Positions 37,818-47,846 of a stretch of DNA of 64,000 bases are shown here, one piece after another. The stretch spans positions 95,106 to 159,105 of the forward strand of contig CANLWG010000016.1 of NCBI GenBank assembly GCA_947494715.1. The letters are read 5' to 3'. Each line of letters starts with the position of its first letter. Within the stretch, counting starts at the first letter, position 1. Source of the DNA: an uncultured Flavobacteriaceae bacterium (lineage in GTDB: Bacteria; Bacteroidota; Bacteroidia; Flavobacteriales; Flavobacteriaceae). The notes beneath the pieces were generated by a model. That model was given only the letters and a program-made list of their open reading frames with translations, was not told the DNA's origin and did no database searches. The position numbers and the translations under genes were made by a program.

Positions 37818-38375
37818 TTAGACCGCTTTTTTGGGTTTGGGCATCTTTTGGGTTACCCTGTTCAACAAATCTTGGCACACTCTCTGAATTATCTTTTCAT
37901 CCGTATATAACGTATGACCAAAATTCTTAATGGTTTCCATTTCGACACCTACTTTGGAAGACCATTTATCTGAAGGACGATATTCGTCATTTTCTCCATA
38001 TAGTAAAGTCATGGGCACGTTGGGCTTTTTATCTTCCATCCGTATTCTAGTAGCGGAAATGGTATACAAAGATTTTATAGGAAGTCCTTCTATACCAGCT
38101 TTCCAAGCTATGGTACCTCCGGTACTAAAAGCTAGGTAATGGCTTGGGTGGTCTTCCCTTTTTAATAAATGGGCCACGGCAGTGTCTATTCCTCCATTTA
38201 CAAAAGCTTGGTGGATGTTTTTATCGGTTTGGATCGTCAAATCAATATTGGCCAATTGTTGACAATCATAGAAAACTATATCATAATATTGCTGGAGATA
38301 GCCAAGGTAAGACGTAATCCAAAGCCCTTTTTTAACACCCCACATATCGGAAATCACCACGAGTCTTTCTGCCAT
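37818..38375 (-). CDS. Small alpha/beta-hydrolase-fold protein
   Basis: 185 residues. HYLAFSTGGTIAWKAG is a nucleophile-elbow-like turn (S-T-G-G), VPMTLLYGENDEYRP holds a probable acidic residue, and NFGHTLYTDE the His. The N terminus MAERLVVISDMWGVKKGLW is a first strand without a signal peptide, so it is cytoplasmic. The fold is likely; substrate is unknown and the elbow lacks the standard GxSxG. Confidence 0.7.
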   Translation of the reverse strand: MAERLVVISDMWGVKKGLWITSYLGYLQQYYDIVFYDCQQLANIDLTIQTDKNIHQAFVNGGIDTAVAHLLKREDHPSHYLAFSTGGTIAWKAGIEGLPIKSLYTISATRIRMEDKKPNVPMTLLYGENDEYRPSDKWSSKVGVEMETIKNFGHTLYTDEKIIQRVCQDLLNRVTQKMPKPKKAV

Positions 38376-38525
38376 GAGAATTCTACAATTAAATAATGGT
38401 TAGATTAAATTGTACTACAAATTGTACATTTAACGTCATATACCCATATTTATTTGTTTATCTGAAGTAATTCTTCGATGTAGTTCTTCCTTTCTATAAA
38501 AAAGTGCCCCACGAAACTTCATGAG

Positions 38526-38885
38526 CTAATTTGCTAAAAAACTTGTATCCAAGTTTAAATTGGGCCCTCCAGTAATAGCAACTACCCCTAGTGCTGCACC
38601 GGTAAGTATTACTGGCAAACCCACTGTTTTTAATAAAGAAAACTTTCTTTCCTTTATAACCTTCACATCCTCTTTGGCAAACTTTATAAAAACCCCCGAC
38701 GATTTTCGACCTACCAAAGTATCACCATACTTTAAAATCCTTATTTTGTGATTTTTGTTATAGGTGGTGACAATCTTGTATTTTTTTCCTTCTGTTATTT
38801 TGGACATTCCAACGTCCATTGTTTTATAGCTGTGACAACTGGAAAAAAACATACAGCCGGTTAGTAACCAAATCTTTGTTTTCAT
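38526..38885 (-). CDS. Small lipoprotein of unknown function
   Basis: 119 residues starting MKTKIWLLTGCMFFSSCHSYKTM; FSSC fits a lipobox, so Cys17 is probably lipidated. A beta-rich middle (KYKIVTTYNKNHKIRILKYGDTLVGR) is followed by one hydrophobic helix near the C terminus (TVGLPVILTGAALGVVAI). No family is recognised. It is flanked by the hydrolase and the AraC-type regulator on the same strand, with gaps above 90 bases. Confidence 0.6.
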   Translation of the reverse strand: MKTKIWLLTGCMFFSSCHSYKTMDVGMSKITEGKKYKIVTTYNKNHKIRILKYGDTLVGRKSSGVFIKFAKEDVKVIKERKFSLLKTVGLPVILTGAALGVVAITGGPNLNLDTSFLAN

Positions 38886-38985
38886 AGTCTTGCATTTTAG
38901 ATTTCAAGACCAAAATTATTCACTAACCAATAGCGGGTATCCGGGATTATCCAAACAAGAGGATTTCGGACAATAAAGTGGGGCC

Positions 38986-40116
38986 TTAGGAATGTTGTGC
39001 TCTAAATTGTGTGGGCGTCTTTCCCGTAAATTTTTTGAAGGCCGAATAAAAGGTAGATTTTGAATTGAAACCACATTCCAAACCAATTGCGACTATGGTA
39101 TAGGCATCATAATCTGAATGGGACAATAGCTTCTTTGCTTCCTCCACTCGGAACTTATTGATGTAGTCCGAAAAATTGCCATCGGAATATGTATTTATCA
39201 ATTTGGATAGACTGCTAGTGCTGGTGTCCATTTCTTGGGAAAGATTTTCCAAACTCAAATAAGGATCCAAAAATCGTTGTTCTTTTAAAATGAAATTCTG
39301 AATATCCTTAAAGGTATTTGTTTCCTTTTGGCTTTTGCTAAGATTTTGCAAACCGCTCAGATTGTTTTTACCCTTTGTGATCTGCTCGTTTCGGATAACG
39401 CCACGTAACATTATTCTATCCTTTAAAACCACATAGTGAAAAAAGGCCTGATACCCTACCCAATAAATCAAGATGGAAGAGCCCAAGCGCAGGGGATAGT
39501 AACTATAGGGTTGTTCAACCATTCCCGTAAGATTAAAAAAAATGGCCATCATCCATAAAACAAACACAAGCCCGCCCATGGACATGAACCGTTTAAGCCA
39601 GTTAAGATTATCAAATAGCAAGATAGGGCTGTGTAATCCTTCATATTTATATAGTATCCTGTACGCCTTAAAAAAGAGAAATAGAGAGTAGGATAAGGTT
39701 ATAATGTCTTCCAAGATATTATAATCATCTAACCAGTCCGGTTCCCATTGACCATCATAAACCAAATAGGTAACCCAACTTCTGGTGAGGAATTCCAGCA
39801 AAAAAATGCATCCCGATATTAGAATAAATGTCCATCTTTTTTTTTCGATTTCAAGATAGGATATCAAAAAGGCGTAGTACATCGGTACGATAAGAACATA
39901 CCATGGTACAATAAAATTTTGCCAAAAGGCATGGGAAGAAACAAAGCCTTTATCAATCAACCAGGACTGTAGATTATTTAATGAAAGAAAAAAAACGAAC
40001 AGATTCAAGAAAAGTATAGTTTTCTCTATTTTCTTTCTTGAAAAAAACGTAGCTATGTTAAAAACAAAACCCTGTACGGCCCCTGCAATCATAAGAAAAT
40101 TGAAAACAGCGGTCAT
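38986..40116 (-). CDS. AraC-family regulator with membrane-embedded sensor
   Basis: 376 residues. About residues 1-235 form six to eight membrane helices. The C-terminal 100 residues are an AraC/XylS DNA-binding domain with two helix-turn-helices (LSLENLSQEMDTSTSSLSKLIN and YTIVAIGLECGFNSKSTFYSAFKKFTGKTP). Membrane-anchored AraC proteins of this design are frequent in Bacteroidetes and are thought to sense a signal at or in the membrane. Target genes are unknown; the neighbours downstream (lipoprotein, hydrolase) are possible but unproven. Confidence 0.88.
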   Translation of the reverse strand: MTAVFNFLMIAGAVQGFVFNIATFFSRKKIEKTILFLNLFVFFLSLNNLQSWLIDKGFVSSHAFWQNFIVPWYVLIVPMYYAFLISYLEIEKKRWTFILISGCIFLLEFLTRSWVTYLVYDGQWEPDWLDDYNILEDIITLSYSLFLFFKAYRILYKYEGLHSPILLFDNLNWLKRFMSMGGLVFVLWMMAIFFNLTGMVEQPYSYYPLRLGSSILIYWVGYQAFFHYVVLKDRIMLRGVIRNEQITKGKNNLSGLQNLSKSQKETNTFKDIQNFILKEQRFLDPYLSLENLSQEMDTSTSSLSKLINTYSDGNFSDYINKFRVEEAKKLLSHSDYDAYTIVAIGLECGFNSKSTFYSAFKKFTGKTPTQFRAQHS

Positions 40117-40161
40117 GACATGTAGTTGGTAGAATGGTTATGGTTATTGTCTAATATAACA

Positions 40162-41676
40162 TTATTTGTTCATTTGGAGCAATTCTTCTATATAGTCCCT
40201 TGTATTGGATAATCTCGGTATTTTATGCTGACCGCCCAACTTGTCCTTGGATTTCAACCAATCATAAAAAAGATTCTCCCTGGCTACATGTACTTTGGGC
40301 ATTTTTAAGGTGATGTTGTTATAGCGCTTGGCTTCATAATCCGAGTTGAGCGATTTTAAGGCATTATCCAAAAACTCAGTGAAGTAATCAATTTTCTCCG
40401 GTGGCTTTCTGAATTCAATGATCCATTCATGAGCGCCTTTTCCTTTACCCGACATAAAAATAGGACCAGCCGTATAATCCTTTATTTCTGCCCCCGTCTT
40501 TTTACAAATACTTTTTAGGGCCTCCTCAGCATTTTCGATTATCAATTCCTCCCCAAAGACATTTATATGGTGTTTGGTACGCCCAGTCACTTTGATCCTA
40601 TAGGGGTCCGTTGATGTAAATCTTATGGTATCCCCAATTCTGTATCGCCACAATCCGGCGTTGGTAGTAATGACTATGGCATAGTTGGTCTTTGTTTTTA
40701 CCTCCCAAAGTGGAATGGCTTTTTCAAGAGGGGTTCCATAGCAGTCCATAGGAATGAATTCATAAAAAATACCGTAGTCCAACATTAACAAAAGATCATC
40801 GGCATTATTACGGTCTTGGATAGCAAAGAAGCCTTCCGAAGCATTATAAATTTCATAGTATCTGAAATTTTTCCTTGGTAAGAGCTTTTGATATTGTTCT
40901 TTGTACGGAACAAAACTTACCCCTCCGTGAAAATATACTTCCAAATTCTCCCAGACCTCGAACAGATGCGATTTTCCGGTCTCCTCGAGTACATTGTTCA
41001 ACAAGACAAGCATCCATGAGGGAACTCCGGCAAGACTGGTTACATTTTCCTGGGTACTTTCATGTATTATGGCCTTTAATTTGTTTTCCCATTCGCTCAT
41101 AAGCGATACCCTACTACTGGGCGTACTACTAAACTCTGCCCAAAGGGGCATATTATCTATTAAAATAGCAGAAAGGTCGCCAAAAAAAGATCCATTGTCC
41201 TCATATAATTCCTTACTACCGCCTAACCGAAGGCTTTTGCCCGCAAACAATTGGGAATTCTCGTTATTGTTGAGGTACAAACAAAGTAAATCTTTCCCGG
41301 ATTTATAATGACAGTCCTCAAGGGCCTCGGAACTTACCGGAATAAATTTGCTCTTGGCATTTGTAGTACCGCTACTTTTGGCAAACCATTTTATGGATGT
41401 TGGCCAAAATATGTTCTGCTCCCCTTTCCTTGTACGTTCTATATCCGGCTCCAATTCCTCATAGGATACAATTGGAACCCGATTCCTAAACGTTTCATAA
41501 TCGGTAATGGATTCAAAATCGTACTTTTTTCCAAACTCCGTGTCCTCGGCTATTTCAAGTAATTGTTGTAACACCTCCGCCTGTACCTCCAAGGGATACT
41601 TCAGGAATAGTTCTATCTGGTGATAACGTTTTTTAAGCAACCACGAGGCAATGGAATTAAATAGCGGTATCGGCAT
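40162..41676 (-). CDS. GH3 auxin-responsive promoter family protein
   Basis: 504 residues with the ANL-like GH3 fold: the phosphate loop WFAKSSGTTNAKSKFIPVS, WRYRIGDTIRF, and VTGRTKHHINVFGEELIIENAEEAL. Plant GH3 enzymes adenylate carboxylic acids and join them to amino acids. Bacterial members are common in Bacteroidetes, with unknown substrates. It has full family length and no signal peptide. ATG at 41676, 46 bases upstream of the AraC-type gene. Confidence 0.88.
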   Translation of the reverse strand: MPIPLFNSIASWLLKKRYHQIELFLKYPLEVQAEVLQQLLEIAEDTEFGKKYDFESITDYETFRNRVPIVSYEELEPDIERTRKGEQNIFWPTSIKWFAKSSGTTNAKSKFIPVSSEALEDCHYKSGKDLLCLYLNNNENSQLFAGKSLRLGGSKELYEDNGSFFGDLSAILIDNMPLWAEFSSTPSSRVSLMSEWENKLKAIIHESTQENVTSLAGVPSWMLVLLNNVLEETGKSHLFEVWENLEVYFHGGVSFVPYKEQYQKLLPRKNFRYYEIYNASEGFFAIQDRNNADDLLLMLDYGIFYEFIPMDCYGTPLEKAIPLWEVKTKTNYAIVITTNAGLWRYRIGDTIRFTSTDPYRIKVTGRTKHHINVFGEELIIENAEEALKSICKKTGAEIKDYTAGPIFMSGKGKGAHEWIIEFRKPPEKIDYFTEFLDNALKSLNSDYEAKRYNNITLKMPKVHVARENLFYDWLKSKDKLGGQHKIPRLSNTRDYIEELLQMNK

Positions 41677-41742
41677 TTTTGGGTATCTTTATCCGCCTAA
41701 AATAGCTTTAATCCTTATTATTTTCAAATAAGAAATACTTTT

Positions 41743-42537
41743 ATGCAATACGAGGGTGTTTTACAAAAGATGCAGACGGAAATGGGTTCGCCCATTCAAT
41801 ACTATTTGGTGTTCGAGAATGATTTTTTGAACATGAACCAGATATTGGACAAGCACCTGCAGATCGACTTCATCAAATTCCAATGCCTAAACTGTGGACG
41901 CGACCGGCCCATCTACCGGCAAGGCTTCTGCAAGACCTGTTTTTATGAAATCCCCTCAGCGGGGGATTGGATCATGCGACCCGAACTTAGTACCGCACAT
42001 TTGGATAAAGAAGATCGCGATTTAGCATTTGAAAAGAAAGTTCAATTGCAGCCCCATATCGTGTATTTGGCCAATAGTAGCAATATAAAGGTAGGGGTAA
42101 CCAGAAAATCACAGATACCCACCCGATGGATCGATCAAGGCGCCCATGAGGCCATAGAAATTGTTGAAGTACCCAATCGATATTTGGCCGGTATTACCGA
42201 GGTAGCGTTAAAGGACCACCTTAGCGACAAGACCAACTGGCGCAAAATGTTAACGAACGATGTAAAGGATGAAAATTTGGTAGATTGGCGGGATAGGTTA
42301 AGGGAATATATTCCGGAGGAGGCCTCGGAATATTATATTGATACCAATCAAGAAACCCATTTACAGTTTCCCGTACTTCAGTATCCCGAAAAGGTGAATA
42401 GTTTAAACCTTAATAAAAACCCGAACTATAAGGGCATCTTAAAAGGAATTAAAGGACAATATCTCATTTTTGGGGATAATACGGTCTTTAATATTCGCGG
42501 AAGTGAAGGATATTACGTGGGGTTGCGTATTGATTGA
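41743..42537 (+). CDS. DUF2797 family protein
   Basis: 264 residues. A four-cysteine knuckle (CLNCGRDRPIYRQGFCKTC) is followed by IVYLANSSNIKVGVTRKSQIPTRWIDQGAHEAI, which resembles a GIY-YIG-like strand pattern reported for this family. The C terminus has a beta-rich segment ending GSEGYYVGLRID. Function unknown. It is convergent with the AsmA gene, one base apart. Confidence 0.82.
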   Translation: MQYEGVLQKMQTEMGSPIQYYLVFENDFLNMNQILDKHLQIDFIKFQCLNCGRDRPIYRQGFCKTCFYEIPSAGDWIMRPELSTAHLDKEDRDLAFEKKVQLQPHIVYLANSSNIKVGVTRKSQIPTRWIDQGAHEAIEIVEVPNRYLAGITEVALKDHLSDKTNWRKMLTNDVKDENLVDWRDRLREYIPEEASEYYIDTNQETHLQFPVLQYPEKVNSLNLNKNPNYKGILKGIKGQYLIFGDNTVFNIRGSEGYYVGLRID

Positions 42538-42538
42538 A

Positions 42539-45259
42539 CTACTCTTTTTTGACCGTATCCTTTTTCTTTCCGAACAGACCTCCTAAAATATCCTTTGCCT
42601 TTTCCTCCACTGGATCCTTTTTTGGAGTGGCCAGTGACTCTGCTTTCGTTTGGGTAGTATCCTTTTCATCCTTGTTTCCGCCCAAGATACCACCTAGTAC
42701 CGCCTTGACCCCCTCCGAAGCGGAATCCTCATTTTGGGTCGAATCATTTTCGGACGAATTTTCAGATAGTAATCCCCCTATCAGATCCGTAGCCTTGTCC
42801 TTTCCCTTATTGATGAGTTTTTGCTTTTGAATCTCTACCAATTGGGCGGTCAAGTTCTTAACCCCGGAGGTTAAATCGGTACTTACATTTGGGCTGGAGT
42901 AATTTCCTCCGATATTCGCGGTTATAGGAACGGTAAGCGTTTCCAAATCCTCTTCATCAATTTGGGCAATTAAATCGTTGACCTGCTTGCCCAAATATTT
43001 GGCCGGCACTTCCATACTGGCCTTATAATCCAGTTTTCTGTCAAAAGTATGGCCTCCGTCCACGTTAATGACGATATCCTTATATTTTACGGTAAAGGGT
43101 TTTACACTGACCAATCCGTTCTCAAAGGAAAGTTTGGTTTTCAAGTCCTTTAGGTCCAGTTCATTTAGGTTAATAAAATCCAACTTACCATCCAATGAAG
43201 AAAGTAATGGAGCCTGCTCGGTATTAATTTCCCGGGTCATTACATTGGCCAGCAAATTTCCGGTCAATGTTATGAGGTCAGGGGTGAAATCTTCCGTCAA
43301 ATTTCCGGAAAGCTTTATTTCGGTATCCAATTTCCCCTTTAAAACCTGGGCAATGGGTGCCAAGACCTGAAACATTTCCAAAGCCTCAAAAGTCTCCCCT
43401 ATCTGCAATTGATCCATATCCAGTTCCATGGCAAAAGTGGGTATTTCATCCTTGGTAGAGACCTCGCCATTAAAGGCCATTTGACCATCAAAAATTGAGG
43501 AGGTCATATTGCTCAAAACTGCTTTCTCGTCCTTTATACGAAGATTGCCCTTCACATCCTTCAGTCTAATATTATCATAGATCACGGTATTTGTCGCAGC
43601 ATTGATACCGACATCCAAAAAGGAAGGAATCTTTATTTTTTCTTCCTTGGATTCCGGTGCTTCGGACTTGGTTTCCGTAGTATCCGTTGTTTCCTCCACC
43701 ATAAAATCGTTCAAGGCGAAGGTGTTCGATCTTAAATTGAAATCGCCCTGTACTTTTTCATCATTGAACATAAAACCTAGGAGATTATTGATTTTGCCCG
43801 TAATATCAAAATCGGTCTGGCCAGTTATCCCGTTCATTTTTTCAAGGTTTACCGTTCCAGGATTGAAACTCATGGCCACATTGTTCAATTGTATAGGGTT
43901 GGCAATTTCATCGGAGCTATATTCAAAATCCTGTACACTAACATTCCCAGCTGTTTTTGTTTTTTCATACTGCTTTTTCTCCACGGAGGCCATGTCAAAG
44001 GCCGTTGTCACATCTGCATTTAAGATTCCGCTCAAATCCAAATCAGCGGGAACCGGATAGGCCTGGGAAATATTGGCAAGGTTCATCCTGCCATCAATAT
44101 GGGCATTAACCTTGGTATTGCCCATGAGCTCTGTGATTTTTGAGGTCATGCTAAACTTATCCTCGTCGATCATAAAAGACAATTTTTCAATGGCTATGAA
44201 GGTATCTTCGGGGATACCCGTGGTATTGCTAATTTCGGTATCAATGAAAACATTGCGAACCGATTTGGGCAAATCAGGATATTTGAAAGAGGCGTTTTCA
44301 GAATTTATACTGATGTTGAACTTCGGAATATGTGTTTCGTCAACCACTCCATTGATATCTCCTTTCAGGGTAAAATTTCCGGTAGTTTTTACATTTTCAA
44401 TATTCTTGGAATATTCTTCGGGAATTACGGCCAAGAAATTTTTAAAGTCGGATGATGGTGTCTCAAAACCAATAGCCACCTCTTGATTATTTTCGTTTAC
44501 TTTTACAAATCCATCAAATATCAAGGGTAATTGGTTTACCAGAGCTTGGTTTTTTAAAAAGGTATATCTATTCTCATTTAGGTCTATACCGATTAAGGCA
44601 TCCAACTTCAGCTTAGTCTTGTTCAAATAATTGGTGCTATCCATTCCAAAAGTCACCCGTGCTTGGGTCTGCGTATCCAATTCCGAGGTTTCCAGCGAAA
44701 GATCTCCTGTTCCGCTATGCTGGAGGTCGGATAGTACCAAACGGATACCTGTTGCCAAATCGGTATACGAAATTTTGGATTCCGTAATCCCATAGGATTC
44801 CAGATTAAAGGAGAAACCATCCGTGGGCTGTTCCGAAACGTCCTCTACCTCCGATTCCTTGGCAATATCGTAATTGGCATTTTCGGCACTATCGATTTTG
44901 ATGTTTAGATTGGCGCCATCTACTTGAAAATCTTTAATGCCTATAGGTTCGCCCTGCGATTTAAATAATTCGCCCAAACCCAATTTTAGACCTATCATTC
45001 TTGCCGCAAAAAGAGTATCCCCCTCAAATGGTGTAGTATTAAGCAAGGTTACATTTTCCAAAGTGACTTCGGCATTCGGAAAACTACTGAACAGGCTTAA
45101 ACGGGCATCGGTAAAATCCAGATGTGCATTTAAATTGTTATTGACATTGTTCTTGATGATATCCCCTATTTTGGCCTCAAGGAAAAAAGGGGCCGCAACC
45201 AATAGGGCAACGATCAATAACAGAAAAATAGCGAGAATGCGGAGGACCTTCTTTTTCAT
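42539..45259 (-). CDS. AsmA-family protein
   Basis: 906 residues. An N-terminal membrane anchor (VLRILAIFLLLIVALLVAAPFF) is followed by the AsmA N-terminal block DFTDARLSLFSSFPNAEVTLENV and long repeated beta segments to about 830. The tail is Lys/Glu/Asp/Thr rich with repeated GGILGGNKD and GGLFGKKKD-type elements. AsmA-like proteins bridge the envelope and affect phospholipid and outer-membrane homeostasis. It lies downstream of the transporter and sppA genes on the same strand. Confidence 0.87.
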   Translation of the reverse strand: MKKKVLRILAIFLLLIVALLVAAPFFLEAKIGDIIKNNVNNNLNAHLDFTDARLSLFSSFPNAEVTLENVTLLNTTPFEGDTLFAARMIGLKLGLGELFKSQGEPIGIKDFQVDGANLNIKIDSAENANYDIAKESEVEDVSEQPTDGFSFNLESYGITESKISYTDLATGIRLVLSDLQHSGTGDLSLETSELDTQTQARVTFGMDSTNYLNKTKLKLDALIGIDLNENRYTFLKNQALVNQLPLIFDGFVKVNENNQEVAIGFETPSSDFKNFLAVIPEEYSKNIENVKTTGNFTLKGDINGVVDETHIPKFNISINSENASFKYPDLPKSVRNVFIDTEISNTTGIPEDTFIAIEKLSFMIDEDKFSMTSKITELMGNTKVNAHIDGRMNLANISQAYPVPADLDLSGILNADVTTAFDMASVEKKQYEKTKTAGNVSVQDFEYSSDEIANPIQLNNVAMSFNPGTVNLEKMNGITGQTDFDITGKINNLLGFMFNDEKVQGDFNLRSNTFALNDFMVEETTDTTETKSEAPESKEEKIKIPSFLDVGINAATNTVIYDNIRLKDVKGNLRIKDEKAVLSNMTSSIFDGQMAFNGEVSTKDEIPTFAMELDMDQLQIGETFEALEMFQVLAPIAQVLKGKLDTEIKLSGNLTEDFTPDLITLTGNLLANVMTREINTEQAPLLSSLDGKLDFINLNELDLKDLKTKLSFENGLVSVKPFTVKYKDIVINVDGGHTFDRKLDYKASMEVPAKYLGKQVNDLIAQIDEEDLETLTVPITANIGGNYSSPNVSTDLTSGVKNLTAQLVEIQKQKLINKGKDKATDLIGGLLSENSSENDSTQNEDSASEGVKAVLGGILGGNKDEKDTTQTKAESLATPKKDPVEEKAKDILGGLFGKKKDTVKKE

Positions 45260-45302
45260 AGTATGTATATTCTTCGATTAGAACTAAAAAAAGCGTTCTT
45301 TA

Positions 45303-46013
45303 TTATGCTTCCAGGTCAATTTCCTCGCCAATGGCAAGTTTAAACCGTCTTCTAATAAGATATACGAAGAAATAGAGAAAAGGGGTATCCAGAAATGCTA
45401 TAAATATCTTAAAAATGAAACCGCTGATAACAAGTCCGTAAAAAAGACTCCAAGGTAATACACCAAAAATACATAACAGCCCTACTACCGTAAATGTATC
45501 AATGAATTGCGAGAGAAAAGTAGAAAAGTTATTCCGCAGCCATAAGTATTTTCCTTTGGTTAATTTTTTCCAAAAATGATAGATAGCAATATCGACATAT
45601 TGCGCAGACAGATAGGCGATCATAGATGCCAAAACGGCAATGGGAGAAAGTGCGAACACCCTTCTGAAAAGGGCGTCATCAATTGGGGAAGAGGGTATGG
45701 CAGGTACGGCATCCGAAATGTAAATGAAGCCCATGGAAAAGAAAGAGGCGAAGATACCCGCCGTTACAATCTGGTTGGCCTTTTTCTTTCCAAAAATCTC
45801 GGAAATAAGATCGGTAATCAAAAAAGTAACAGGATAAGGCAATACACCCACTGAAATTTCAAATAAGGGGGCTCCGAAAAGCTCTATCTTTCCGAAGGGA
45901 TTCCAGTAGAAAAACTTTTGGAAAATCAGATTGGACACCACCAATGAGGTAATGAACAGTGCCCCCAGATAGAGATAAATCTGGTAGGCCAATTTCTTGT
46001 CCTTTTGGGTCAT
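45303..46013 (-). CDS. Queuosine precursor transporter (VUT/YhhQ family)
   Basis: 236 residues with about six membrane helices. Family signatures are LVVSNLIFQKFFY, PYPVTFLITDLISEIFGKKKANQIV and FLSQFIDTFTVVGLLCIFG. These proteins import preQ0 or preQ1 for tRNA queuosine. It starts 3 bases after the sppA stop and ends 43 bases before asmA, so all three are likely one transcript. Confidence 0.9.
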   Translation of the reverse strand: MTQKDKKLAYQIYLYLGALFITSLVVSNLIFQKFFYWNPFGKIELFGAPLFEISVGVLPYPVTFLITDLISEIFGKKKANQIVTAGIFASFFSMGFIYISDAVPAIPSSPIDDALFRRVFALSPIAVLASMIAYLSAQYVDIAIYHFWKKLTKGKYLWLRNNFSTFLSQFIDTFTVVGLLCIFGVLPWSLFYGLVISGFIFKIFIAFLDTPFLYFFVYLIRRRFKLAIGEEIDLEA

Positions 46014-46016
46014 AAA

Positions 46017-47777
46017 TTATTTAATATTGAGAATAAAAGGCATCCGAGCCTGGATTCCTTTTTGCCCCATGGCGGTCTTTATTTGTTTTATAATGTTATA
46101 GGCCTCAAGACCAACTTCCTTTTCGATGATACTTTCACGGGTTTTTGAACTGGCTCCACCCAAGTCCTCCATTAATCGCTCGAAACCCGATTTGTATTTT
46201 GGATATTTTTTGATGCCGTAACTATCCAATTCCGCCAATTTTGCGGCTTCACCAATGGCATCTTCCAAGGTACCCAGTTCATCCACCAAACCTAATCGTT
46301 TGGCATCCACCCCACTCCATACCCTTCCCTGGGCAAGGCTATCCGCTTGGGCCATTGAAATGCCCCTACCCTCGGATACCCGTTGTAAAAAAGTCCTATA
46401 GGTCTCCTCGATGCCTTCTTGTACCACTTTTCTAAAATTATCCGTCATAGGTTCAAAAAGAGAGTAATCTATGGAGTTTTTGTTCGTTCCTACCTGTTCC
46501 GCGTTGATCCCAATATTATTAGCTAATTGTTCGATGTTCGGAATTGTCCCGAACACACCTATAGACCCAGTTACCGTTGTAGGTTCCGCAAATATTTTAT
46601 CCGCTCCCGCGGCTATATAATAGCCTCCGGAAGCCGCTACATTTCCCATGGAGACCACCACAGGTTTTTTCGCCTTGGCCAGTTCAATTTCGCGCCAAAT
46701 AATATCGGAAACCAATGCACTACCTCCGGGCGAATTCACACGGAGTACTATTGCCTTTATGGCATCATTCTCACGTGCCTTTATAATCGCTTCCGTAATA
46801 ATACCTTGCCCTATTACATCAGGGCCGCCTTCACCATATATGATTTCACCTTGCGCAAAAACCACGGCCACTTTGTCCTTTCCGGTCGTTTTGATCTTGG
46901 TGTTGGAATATCCTATATAGTCGTCCAATTGCACATAATTCAGAGCCTTATCGGAGTCCAGACCGGAAGCTTTTCTAAGTTTTTCCTCATATTGGTCAAA
47001 ATAGATAATGGAATCCACCAAACGGCTCCGTACCGCATATTCCGGTGTCCTTCCCCCCAAGGTATCCGCAATGACATTCAAATTTTCTTGGGTTATATCA
47101 CGTCCTTTGGAGATTTCAGATATCATGGAGTTCCACAACGAGCTCAACAACTCCCTAATCTGTGTCCTGTTGGCGTTGCTCATCTCATTGGACAAAAATG
47201 GTTCTACCGCACTTTTGTATTTTCCATGTCGCACTACTTCCATTTTCACCCCCGTCTTCTCCTGAAAATCCTTAAAATATAATACTTCCGAAGACAGTCC
47301 CTTAAAATCCATTCCGCCGACGGGGTTCAAGAAAACCGAATCCGCCACACTCGCCAAATAGTAATCTTTTTGCATATAGTAATCCGAATAGGCATAAATG
47401 AACTTGCCACTTTCACGAAATTTGGAGAGTGCCTTGCGGATAGCTTGCGTTTGGGCCAATCCCGCCAAGATAAAATTGTTACTGATGCTTATCCCCTTGA
47501 TATTGGAATCTTCCCGGGCGGTTTCAATGGCCTGTAAAATATCATCCAGTCCTTGGGATTCCTCAAAAATCCCCGCAAACGGATCCATTGCATTAGTGCC
47601 CACATAATCATTTACCGGCCGTCGTATTTGGAGTTCCAAAATGGAATTTTCCTTAATATTCGGGGTATCTTCTATATTGCTTACCAAGCTTAGAAACACC
47701 ATGAATATCACCATGATAATTCCAAAGGCAATTATACATCCCAGTATCGCGGCCAACAGATTTCTTAAAAATTTCAC
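46017..47777 (-). CDS. sppA: Signal peptide peptidase SppA, 67K type
   Basis: 586 residues from a GTG at 47777 (residues KFLRNLLAAILGCIIAFG form the N-terminal membrane anchor). An open frame extends to 47915, but that part overlaps folK and lacks family similarity. The catalytic dyad is visible: Lys188 in GKYKSAVEPF of the first domain and Ser383 in NVAASGGYYIAAGADKIFA of the second. It cleaves residual signal peptides in the membrane. Divergent from folK-dNK. Confidence 0.93.
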   Translation of the reverse strand: MKFLRNLLAAILGCIIAFGIIMVIFMVFLSLVSNIEDTPNIKENSILELQIRRPVNDYVGTNAMDPFAGIFEESQGLDDILQAIETAREDSNIKGISISNNFILAGLAQTQAIRKALSKFRESGKFIYAYSDYYMQKDYYLASVADSVFLNPVGGMDFKGLSSEVLYFKDFQEKTGVKMEVVRHGKYKSAVEPFLSNEMSNANRTQIRELLSSLWNSMISEISKGRDITQENLNVIADTLGGRTPEYAVRSRLVDSIIYFDQYEEKLRKASGLDSDKALNYVQLDDYIGYSNTKIKTTGKDKVAVVFAQGEIIYGEGGPDVIGQGIITEAIIKARENDAIKAIVLRVNSPGGSALVSDIIWREIELAKAKKPVVVSMGNVAASGGYYIAAGADKIFAEPTTVTGSIGVFGTIPNIEQLANNIGINAEQVGTNKNSIDYSLFEPMTDNFRKVVQEGIEETYRTFLQRVSEGRGISMAQADSLAQGRVWSGVDAKRLGLVDELGTLEDAIGEAAKLAELDSYGIKKYPKYKSGFERLMEDLGGASSKTRESIIEKEVGLEAYNIIKQIKTAMGQKGIQARMPFILNIK

Positions 47778-47846
47778 GCAACGCTTTGTTAGAATTCGTT
47801 CCAAAGATAACCAAAGTGATTTTGTTTTACTTATTTTGTTCGTTCT

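Noticed and set aside
43602..44486. Long plus-strand open frames across the AsmA gene
   Set aside because: Antisense shadows of a low-complexity, strand-biased coding region; Ser/Phe/Val-rich with no motif.
46527..47282. 251-aa open frame on the plus strand within sppA
   Set aside because: Fully antisense to sppA, no recognisable motifs, unnatural composition; sppA has intact catalytic residues.
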